From Apteryx mantelli (Eukaryota; Chordata; Aves; Apterygiformes; Apterygidae): a stretch of DNA of 64,000 nt. Below, piece by piece: positions 25,501 to 34,105 of this stretch. The notes beneath the pieces were generated by a model. That model was not told where the DNA came from, ran no database searches, and was given only the letters and a program-made list of their open reading frames with translations. Position numbers and translations under genes: made by a program. The DNA lies in assembly GCF_036417845.1 (NCBI RefSeq), contig NC_089978.1, positions 138,378,288 through 138,442,287 of the forward strand, written 5' to 3'. The first letter of the stretch is position 1. Each line of letters opens with the position of its first letter.

Positions 25501-27590
25501 TGATGCTGAAATGCAAAGTGCTCAGAATGCGGAAATGTCAGAGCTCAGGCTCCTCCAGTTACCCTAATTCATTTCCCTTGGTGTACAGTTTTGGGTATAA
25601 TTTTTAGTTAAATGATCGTATTTAATTAAATTACAAAACTTCCCACCACACATTTGCCTTACTGGACACAGAAAGTGATTATGTTCACTTACAGATACCC
25701 GGTATTTTGTGTCCATGGGTCGCCATGTGCCTTGGACTAGCACTTGCAGCCCACGTGGTAGGCCTCAGTGGTGAGGCATGAGCCCATCACCGCTGACGTC
25801 CCTCGCCCAGATCCACCAGCTCCATCAGATCTCTGCTGCCTCCAAAGCAAAGAGGACGGAGGCAGCAGGAGCAGGTGAGGGGTGAGGGCCAGGCAGGGGG
25901 AGAAGGGAAACTGGGCCTGGGAAGGTGCAGAGCATCAACCATTTTCTCAAGCACATTTCAGCCTGAAAAGTGGTCTGTTTTATCCATACCTTCCTCTTCA
26001 GCAATGTGGTTAAGGGGGACTTTCCTCACTGTTCATTAATGGTGCCAGCAAACCACCCTCAATGCTGCCTTCGGGCTGTCAGCAATTCCCATTGCCTTTG
26101 CAGGATGCTAAGAAAATTCCTGTGTTGCCCGGCCCCGTCCGTGCCATGTCCCCATGGTGGGAAATGGGAAATGTGGCCATGTGGCCACCCTCGTGGCAGA
26201 AAGGTTTGTATTCAGTCCCCCTTGCTAAGGGACAGGGCAGTCCTGTCCTTTCCCACCAGCATACCTCAAGTTCCACTTGTGTCCCAGCTGCTGTCCTCAC
26301 GGCACCCACTTTGCCTCCTGTCTGCTTAAGAGGCTCTTCAAAGCAGAGACCAACCTGCTTCCCTGAATTATTTATTTGAATTAAGGCGGCATTTAAAGAA
26401 GAACAGCAATTCTGAGGTTGCTGAAACATTTTTGGTCTTTAAATTCAGGGTATTTTTTCTCTTCCCTCTAAAACAAGCACAGTCTACAAGATGCTGCACC
26501 TAACTCTTTAGGTACTGAAGAAAGCTGTCTTGATTGGTCTGAGAATGGTATAGACAAAAAAGAAATATCAACATATATGGTAAAAGTTACAAAAATATTG
26601 TTGCTACTGCTGCAACAGCATAAGGATATAAGAGGAATAAGGTTGTAATCACTTTTATTAGACTAACTGAGAGAGCTGAACAAGTAAGCAAGCTTTCATA
26701 TACTTGGCTACTTCAGCAACAACTGAATGGGTAGAAGTTAAGTGGCATACTGACAGAAGGAATAAATGGATCAACCTGGAATAAAAACAAAGTGGACTGT
26801 TAAAAAAGCACTACCAATGTACATATAGATTTAAAGCAAAAATGTGTATTAAAAGGCAAAATCTGCATTACCATCATGACAAGCAGAAACTTAAATAAAT
26901 TTGCTTTAGCATGTCAGCTTAAACAAACAAAACTCAGCAAAGCCTGGAGTGTTACTGACCTCACGAGAAACTTTTGAAAATGCCAAACAATTTAAGCACC
27001 TGAAAGTAGTCTTTGCTTGTCTGCCACATAAAAAAAGAAGGAAACAGCTCGTCACAACTGGCATGTGATGAAGTGATTGAATACATTTTTCAAAAACATG
27101 AGAACTGTTTCTCTGTAGCTAAGACACCAGAGAAAAATCAGATCAGTGCATAAAGGTAAGCACAGACAAGAATCACGATGAATAAGAAATATCACACCAG
27201 AAAAACTCCATTTACAAAAAGATCACAAAAACTTCCAAGAGGACATGCTATCCTATATATCCTTCTGAGGTATCCATATCCATATTTCCACAGTAGTCTG
27301 CATGAAAGGGAGCAAAAGACAAAAAAAAATTTAGAAATCCTTGGATTCTAATAACAGACTAAAAAAAATGAATGGATAATTTCACCACTATAGTAGATAC
27401 ATCACTTAAAAAGGAAAAGAAAAAATCGCTCCTTTCCTTCCAAACTAGCTTTTAAATTAAAACAGTAAAGCATTTCAGATGTTATACCCAGTAAAACATT
27501 TGTAGCCTCGGTTGCCTCTCAGTGAAGTCGACTTTGTTAATCTACTCAGTTTAAGATATGACCCTAATGCACTTTGAATAAAATTGCTGT

Positions 27591-27658
27591 CATTTACACA
27601 GGTGTATATACACTGACGTAAGTCTCTAGATTTACACAGGTGTGTCAGAAGAAATTGG
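27591..27658. repeat. Relic of a palindromic interspersed repeat
   Basis: The 14-mer ATTTACACAGGTGT occurs exactly twice, at 27592-27605 and 27630-27643. Its surroundings resemble the 'gatttacaccagtgtaa' repeats common in turtles and crocodilians. An old copy, family unnamed here. Confidence 0.5.
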
Positions 27659-28977
27659 AAGAGTTTTGCTGATTTTAAACAACAAAAAAATCAGATCAAC
27701 TTCTGCAGTTGGTTACAGTTGTATAAATGGTATATATGCATGGTGCTGGTGGTATTGCTCCACAGCTTGCTAAGGAAACTGAGAATCTGATGCCTTATGT
27801 CCAACTAGAGACTATAACTTACTCGTATCTCCGCTTGAAAGTACTGGACCTCAGACTGCTACAAATAAAAACCTCAGGTTTATTTTTTTTTTAAATTGAT
27901 TGACTTAATTTTCAGTATTCTCTTGTTTTATATTCATTGTTTGAAAGAAACTTTAGTATAGACTAGTTTCATAACCCCTTATTATCATCATCATCATTTT
28001 ACCTACATAGCCACTTTCCCATTAATACAGTGTTTTCATAATGAAAATGGAACAATTTTTTTTAAATTGGAAAATTTGCTTGTAAAACCACAGAAATTTG
28101 TCAGGACAACTGAAATGTGGGTATTGTATCTTAAGCCATTTTTGAACATTGCTTTACAGTTATTACTTTTCAGTTTGGTCTTTTCCCTTCGTAGTTCTTC
28201 CAAGTGTGCTTGCTATAGTTAAAGTAACAAAAATGTGCCAATATGAGTCATTTCAGTTTTGATTCGGGTTCTAGATCTACTAGCCATACTAACATATATG
28301 ACTCCATAATGATTGCCAGCTAGATGTACAACGCAGGAACAAACATGCAGCTTCTAAGCCTCTTACAGGTAATTTTCAGCTGTTTGGCCAACTTCAGATT
28401 ATTTAGGTGACTCAAAATGAAACAGAAGAAATAAATGGCAGAGCTTATTTCAAGAGGGCTGTGCTCATATCAAGCTTCTCTTGCTTAAATGGGATAACAC
28501 AAGTTTCAGTCCAGCAGGCTCACTGCTGAATTTACATCACTATGAATGGGGAATCAGGCCCAGACTAACCCAATATCAGTTTCTGACACATCTTCAAAAT
28601 GTTTAGCAGTATTTGGTGTTTCTGTCAAATCAGAATGTGGTTTGGAAAACTGAGGGGAAGGTGGGAATCTGAACAAACATATCTGAGAAAAAAGAAAGTT
28701 CAAAGTCTAAAGGGTCATTCCCTTCCCTTCCCAAAAAGCTTTCTGTGCAAGCACAGTGGATTTAACAGTAGGGGCGTGGGAAGCTCTCAGATGTCACAGG
28801 GTTGTAGATAACATTTGAACATATGATTAGCTTTGTGAGCTGTCTTTAGAAACCTTACATTTGTTCCCCCCCCGCACCTTAGCCAGAGAACCTACGTGCT
28901 TTCCTTCCCTTGAGGTTTCGGGCCACTTAAAATGTTGCTTTGACAAAACTCAAGGATGTGGAGAAGTTTTTCCTGTG

Positions 28978-28985
28978 TGATGTCA
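28978..28985 (+). promoter_or_regulatory. FGF23: CRE-like octamer before the FGF23 TATA box
   Basis: TGATGTCA is one base from the palindromic cAMP response element and sits 13 bp before the TATA box. Binding is inferred from the motif alone. Confidence 0.35.
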
Positions 28986-28998
28986 CTTGGCTGCCCTT

Positions 28999-29004
28999 TA
29001 TAAG
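28999..29004 (+). promoter_or_regulatory. FGF23: TATA box of FGF23
   Basis: TATAAG in the context CCCTTTATAAGCC lies 129 bp before the start codon. It predicts transcription from about 29030 and a 5' leader near 100 nt, a plausible layout for a tissue-restricted hormone gene. Confidence 0.65.
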
Positions 29005-29127
29005 CCTCTACAAAGAAGGGAGCCCATCTGAGGATTCATGCTCCAAACACATGCAAACGAGGGAAAAAGAGAAGCAAAGAGAAGTATCAAGTTTCAGATA
29101 CTGATCAGCCACTAAAGACAGAGAGCC

Positions 29128-29350
29128 ATGCCACAAGCTGGTCCCTACAGCTGCCTGGGGTACATGCTGCTGGTGCTCTGCAGCCTGAAGTCTACCACCG
29201 CCTTTCTCAACTCCTCTCCGCTGCTGAATCCCAGCTGGGGGAGCACAGATCACCTGATGCACCTGTACACAGCTACGGAGAGGAACAGCTTCCACCTCCA
29301 AATCAACGCTGACGGCTACGTTGATGGTGCCCCGCACCAAACCATTTACA
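29128..29350 (+). CDS. FGF23: FGF23 coding exon 1
   Basis: Encodes residues 1-74 and the first base of Ser75. The donor is TACA|GTAAGT, the same phase as in FGF6. Carries the signal peptide and the first third of the trefoil. Confidence 0.97.
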
Positions 29351-32053
29351 GTAAGTAGTTCATTGTGGATCCCTTGTCTTCATGTGAACAAGGGAGATAG
29401 CACAGTGCTTTTTTTTTGCCTTTTCACTAGCTATAGCAAATTCCATCCCCCTGGTAGGCAGGCAGACAGCTGTGAGAGGGAAAACACACATAATTATAAT
29501 CTTCCTTTTGTTTAACAAATAAATAAAATTGCTTCAAAGAAATCTAGCAGATGGGGATTCTCATTCTTCACCTTTATAGTAAGTTCTATGATTCCTGTGA
29601 TACTCTGGAAGCAAAAACTACCAGAATTATCCTTCACTTCATGATTTTACTCACAGCTTCTTGTGCAAGTCCTGATGAGAGGTTGGTGATGACATGCCCC
29701 AAGTAACTCCTTCCCATTCCAGTGATAGCATCTGCAAAGCAAGTACACTGACAGCAGTGGTGGAAAACTGGTTGTGTCCATAAAACCTTTATTTTGGGGT
29801 AGAGAGCTGATAACTACCTTTAAGTAACTGCATAAGTACAGTTGGTCGTTTCCTTCCAAACACATCAGTACTTCTCTGCACTGAAAATTGGTTTGTGAGA
29901 CAAGCTTCAGATTTGTGCCTTTAATGTGCCTCATGACAGAAACACAACTGTGCATAGAACATGGGCCACTGAATATGCAAAGTCTGATTAAACAGGGGGA
30001 AATTGCAAAAGGTCAGACTCAGAAATGAAGTGCTAAACCTTTGGCGTGCAGTGTGGCTCTCAAATTGTCTCATCATCACCATCTGTTTTCATGCAAAATT
30101 AAGGTATCCTTCTTTCTTTGTTGTATACCTAGCCCAAACACCATAGTTAGCATAAAAATGGTCTTTTTTAAAATTTAGGGTTCTTTTATAACATTCCAGA
30201 AGTACTCCTCTTTTTTCAATGCTCACATCACAAGTAACTATAAATCAGAGAGTCATTTTAATTTTTATTACTGCATAGCATCTTCTTCATCTACTCAACT
30301 AAAAATGTAAGCACATCCAGTGATATCTGTGCGTGAGTGTACGAGGAATGAAAGACTTCAAAAAGTTAGAATTTTATTGAGAAAAAAATAATCAAGTTCT
30401 GCTACATTTTTTAGGAATTACTGATAAGACACTTGTAGAAAGGCTTCATCCTCTTGTTATTATTCTTCATGCATATTGGTAAGTTTTATAAAATTCAGTT
30501 GTGTTGGTCAAGAACCAGTATGATGGTGTAGAGAACCACAGCCAACAAAATACCATGCTTTGCAAATCTGTAATGAAGCAAATACACAGATAGTTGGAAT
30601 GGTGGAGCAGAAAGTGTGAGATAAGACAAGGAAAGGAGCTGTGAAAGGGAAATGACCGAACCTCTGTCAGGTCACCATAGTCCCACTGAGACACCAGACA
30701 CATGAGAAGTGCAAAGTTCTGCACCAGGGCTAGAATAAGCCCCGGAGGTGGTACAGGCTGGAGCAGCCTCACTGCATAGACAGAGCCCTGCTGGACAGGA
30801 CCTGAGGGTTACAGGGGGCACCAGGACAAATATGAGCCAACAGCACATTTGTCCACATTCGAGTGGAACGTTGGCCCAAAGACCCCCGGGATGGCCCTTC
30901 CAGCCAGCACTTTTGTGGATCTTTGAGGCAACAGTCCAGTACAGAACTGGATTTGACATCTTTGTTTTTCTAAACAGGTGCCCTAATGATCAAGTCTGAG
31001 GGTGCTGGCTATGTAATAATCACTGGAGTGAAGAGTGGACGCTACCTGTGTATGGACATGAAAGGAAACATTTTTGGATCAGTGAGTGACCTTTGCTAAG
31101 ACTCAAGACTGAGGCAGATGCACCCTGTTGTTATTACCATAGCGCCAATTTCCTCAGCTAGGGCAAATCTGTGTAGCTACATGTAGTGAAGGAGGATGCA
31201 GATTTAAGCCAGCTGAGGACCTGTCACTTAGGTTAAATTTTCCTCTTCTGGGCAATTGTACTGAATCGTAGAACTGACATAAGTCATGTGAGTCCTGCTG
31301 GCCTAAGTGAGACCAGAATGAAATCTAATGATGCACCAACCTGAATTCTTGCTGTAGTCTATAGCTGTGGCTTGAAAATAGCTCAGACAATGCAGTTCTC
31401 TGAGAAAACAATGATATCCTAAAAATACCTTTGCTGTAAATATGGGGCACACAGATTAGATCTACAGTTGACCAAGTCTTGTCTTAGTTGTTACTGCAGA
31501 GCTAGGGGATCAGAAGGACACCTGCTGCAAGATCTCATCCCTCTTTCTGTTTTTAATTGGCACTTTTTAAGTACCAAATCTCTCCGCTCACGGCTGTCAT
31601 ATTTTTTTCCTTAAGCATTACTTCAGCCAAGAAGACTGCGTGTTCAAACACAGGACCCTGGAAAATGGATACGATGTGTACCAATCTACTAAACACAATT
31701 TTCTGGTTAGCTTAGGCAGAGTTAAACAAGCTTTCTTCCCTGGTATGAATCCACCACCATACTCCCAGTTCTTGTCCAGGAGAAATGAAATTTCTTTATT
31801 CCGATTCAACACACCTGAGCCCCACAGGAACACTAGAAGTGCAGACATCGATCCAATGGATCCTCACCAGATCCTGGTCCCCCAGAGAAAGGTCTCTGCA
31901 TTAGGATCCCAGTTGCAGCTGCAAGCAGACTTTTCCCATGTGCCCAGAGAACCTATGAGAATCAATCAGAATGATATGGTCAACCCAGATGACCCGCATG
32001 CTATGATGGATGCCAGGAGGCATGTGAGCCCTCGCTTCTATATTACAAGATAA
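29128..32053 (+). CDS. FGF23: FGF23, phosphate-regulating hormone (three coding exons, 254 aa)
   Basis: An endocrine FGF made mainly by bone that acts on kidney FGFR-alpha-Klotho complexes to lower phosphate reabsorption and calcitriol. The exons are 29128-29350, 30978-31081 and 31616-32053; the joined frame is open and gives 254 residues (human 251). A signal peptide covers about residues 1-25 with core [10 protein letters not shown], and an NSS sequon is at 28-30. The trefoil core has [15 protein letters not shown] (45-59), [10 protein letters not shown] (66-75), and Cys99 and Cys117 matching the human core disulfide. The strings [19 protein letters not shown] (150-168) are nearly identical to human. 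The proprotein-convertase site is R180-N-T-R183, followed by S184-A-D. The tail (184-254) holds two DPH-containing repeats (188-204 and 233-249) that match the position of the two Klotho-binding repeats of human FGF23, but it has no cysteine. The start codon is the first ATG after the TATA box and leads straight into the signal peptide. Confidence 0.98.
29351..30977 (+). other. FGF23: FGF23 intron 1
   Basis: A 1627-bp GT-AG intron. No repeat of a known family or additional exon was recognised. Confidence 0.9.
30978..31081 (+). CDS. FGF23: FGF23 coding exon 2
   Basis: The standard 104-bp middle FGF exon encoding Ser75 to Ser109, with [20 protein letters not shown]. Acceptor TAAACAG and donor TCA|GTGAGT. 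Confidence 0.97.
31082..31615 (+). other. FGF23: FGF23 intron 2
   Basis: A 534-bp GT-AG intron whose acceptor is a T-rich tract ending CCTTAAG. It contains the clear 67-bp foldback listed at 31152. Confidence 0.9.
31152..31218. repeat. 67-bp foldback (inverted repeat) in FGF23 intron 2
   Basis: The left arm CCTCAGCTAGGGCAAATCTG (31152-31171) matches the reverse complement of the right arm (31199-31218) at 16 of 20 positions, around a 27-nt loop. This is the best-preserved copy here of the palindromic repeat also glimpsed at 5289 and 6443. Confidence 0.75.
31616..32053 (+). CDS. FGF23: FGF23 coding exon 3 with stop
   Basis: Encodes residues 110-254 and TAA. It contains the end of the trefoil core, the RNTR cleavage site and the whole Klotho-binding tail, ending SPRFYITR. 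Confidence 0.98.
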   Translation, partial: HYFSQEDCVFKHRTLENGYDVYQSTKHNFLVSLGRVKQAFFPGMNPPPYSQFLSRRNEISLFRFNTPEPHRNTRSADIDPMDPHQILVPQRKVSALGSQLQLQADFSHVPREPMRINQNDMVNPDDPHAMMDARRHVSPRFYITR

Positions 32054-33293
32054 TGGGGCCACACCACCTGCAAATTGAAGCAATGGGTGAATATGATACA
32101 TGAAAAGAACTGGCTAGCACACTTGATTGAATTTCCAACTTTCAGAATGGCTATTAGAAACCTAAAAGACAATGGAAAAAAAACTGAATTTCGAATTACA
32201 CCCTTAGAGATGACAGTTCACTAAAAAACAAATAGTATGTTTTCCAGATGGGGCTCTATTCGACTGGAAAGAAGAAACATCTGCAAAAAAAATAATACAA
32301 ACCAAACTTTTAGGGGTTTGAATGACCTTCAGTTTGCGTCAGTGGACAGAACTCACTCGAACAAAACCTAAGAAGCGGTTGTTACATTACTGGTGTAGCT
32401 GGAAAGAGACATGGGCTCTGAAGCCCTCATTCTGGTAGAAGCAGGGAATCCTCTAATTAGCACAATAGCAGACGGTGCAAGCGCAGCATAAAAGATGTCT
32501 GCTGATATATTGCTAAAAAAAATTTATTGTATATGGTTTTAGCTGGTAGGATTGGAGCTGTAGTCTCTTTTCACACGCATAGAAGCCAAAAAGTGATTGC
32601 TCTGTTGTTAAAGGAGCTTCACACATGGAAAACTGGAGCAACTGGCAAGAGAACAGGGATCAAATGGTCTTGCATAGAAAGAGTCAGTTCTGACTCCTAT
32701 TAAATCCAAGCTGAAGTTTGGGAAAAAAAAGTAGAGTCCCAATGTTCTTTCAACTCCTTCTCTATCACACTTCTATATTCACTTAATTCTAGGGTCAAAA
32801 TTTAGAAATATAATGTAAAAACATTATTTTAATGTATTTCCAACACAGAGAGAAGTATCAGGAGTACTACTAATTAATAATATATCAAGCAGGTTAATTT
32901 GTTTATTTTGCATGCTGCTGAACTCTGCTAAGAAAAATAATTCCCAGTCAGTCATGACCCATAGGCTTCACACTATTCATAGCTAGTGCATATTTTCCTA
33001 TGATGAGTGAAAATGAAGTGTGTATTTAGAAAAGGAGGATCCAAGTTTAGTATCACTGTTTCTATTTAGTTCTGAGCAGGTATCAGATGCTTTATACTTG
33101 TAAGAGTGAAATGACTTTAGTTTTATCATAAGATGTCTAAATATTGACAAAACTTTTTCCCTAGACATCCAGATTGGTGTATGTTATGGGTAAGTTTACT
33201 TATCGGAATCTAACCTCCATAGATGCATCTGAAGTTTACAGATCTTTAGCTAAAATGAGAATATCTGCAGAGCAGAGCTTTTTCATTGTAATT

Positions 33294-33355
33294 TAGGTGT
33301 AAAATCGGTAGCTGGTGGAGTTCAGTATAGCTTCATTGGTTTTAATGGAGTTATA
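33294..33355. repeat. Foldback repeat relic in the FGF23 3' UTR
   Basis: Reads GGTGTAAAATCGGTAGCTGG, then CTTCATTGGTTTTAATGGAG. This is like the 'gtgtaaatc…ccattgaagtcaatggag' centre of the palindromic reptile-type repeat. Old and degraded. Confidence 0.45.
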
Positions 33356-33616
33356 TTTGTTTCCATTAGGTCTCTGAAAATTGTGTACATATTTAGCTAT
33401 TTTCCTCATTTTCTTTCTTTTCTTTTTTTTTTTTAATTTGATCTCGCCTTCCTGGAATTTTAGATCTGTGCAGTTTTAAAGGTTATTCTTGATGTACTCC
33501 AGCAGAAATCAACAGCAAGGTACTGATTAGCTGCAGAAAAATCCAGTGTGGTGGATATATAATAAGGGCTTTTACTTTAACGTGCATGCATTTTCTCTCA
33601 AGATGCAGATTACCTA

Positions 33617-33640
33617 TTTTATTTATTTAATATATTTAAC
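33617..33640 (+). promoter_or_regulatory. FGF23: AU-rich element candidate
   Basis: Overlapping ATTTA motifs (ATTTATTTA followed by ATATTTAAC) inside the probable 3' UTR. Such elements often shorten mRNA life; function here is inferred. Confidence 0.35.
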
Positions 33641-33713
33641 AACCTGACAATAGTCTGAAAATGCTGTATTCGGCCTAAGAGTGTCCATATCAATAATATG
33701 AAAGATAGTAGGG

Positions 33714-33804
33714 TAGATTCTGGTCCTGTTCTTATTACTGTCTAGTGAAGTAAATCACTGAAGCCACTAGAATTACAGCAGTGTAACAAGATCAAAATAA
33801 GGCC
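33714..33804. repeat. Foldback repeat relic in the FGF23 3' UTR
   Basis: The left end GATTCTGGTCCTGTTCTTAT is an imperfect inverted match of the right end ACAGCAGTGTAACAAGATCA. The layout and words match the 'gattctgatctcagttacac' palindromic repeat family that I recall from turtle and crocodile genomes. Confidence 0.55.
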
Positions 33805-33950
33805 TGTTGCATTCCTTGCTTTCATGGAAATTGTTCAGAATTTAGCTTAAGGCCTTTCTGCTGACAGAATTTAAAATAATTTTTTTTCTCTATATACATG
33901 TAATATCTCTTTATCTATAACATTCAAATAGTTTTGTTAGAATAGTCATA

Positions 33951-34015
33951 GGGCCTGATTCTGCTGTGAGAATATTTTTCTCCACATGGAGTGATTCTCC
34001 GTTCATAGGAATACC
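33951..34015. repeat. Foldback repeat relic, one arm
   Basis: Begins GGGCCTGATTCTGCTGTGAG, the characteristic end of the same palindromic family, then TCCACATGGAGTGATTCTCC. The opposite arm is lost. Confidence 0.5.
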
Positions 34016-34099
34016 TAAGAGTACAGGACATGCCAAATGATTAGGATTAGGCCAAGATTTCTGTCTAATAATTTATTATTCTTCATCCTTTGAACTCAT

Positions 34100-34105
34100 A
34101 ATAAA
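34100..34105 (+). terminator. FGF23: Candidate polyadenylation signal of FGF23
   Basis: AATAAA about 2.05 kb after the stop codon. A second AATAAA occurs near 34830. Which is used cannot be told from the bases. Confidence 0.4.

Larger units (their letters stand above)
21577..28977. other. Intergenic DNA between FGF6 and FGF23
   Basis: No coding exon supported. It contains an (ACAG)n/(CA)n microsatellite at 22521-22561 and a GC-richer patch at about 25700-25930. A palindromic repeat relic lies at 27591-27658. Open frames here, up to 119 codons, lack any recognisable domain. Confidence 0.5.
32054..34105 (+). other. FGF23: Probable 3' UTR of FGF23
   Basis: There is no open frame of interest for 2 kb after the stop. 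The first good AATAAA is at 34100-34105, giving a 3' UTR of about 2.05 kb, similar in scale to mammalian FGF23. An AU-rich patch with overlapping ATTTA pentamers lies at 33617-33640. Three foldback-repeat relics (about 33294-33355, 33714-33804, 33951-34015) fall inside. The transcript end is inferred only. Confidence 0.5.

Noticed and set aside
30013-30027. Possible vitamin D response element in FGF23 intron 1 (AGGTCA followed by TCAGAA)
   Set aside because: The second half does not match a nuclear receptor half-site at the DR3 spacing.
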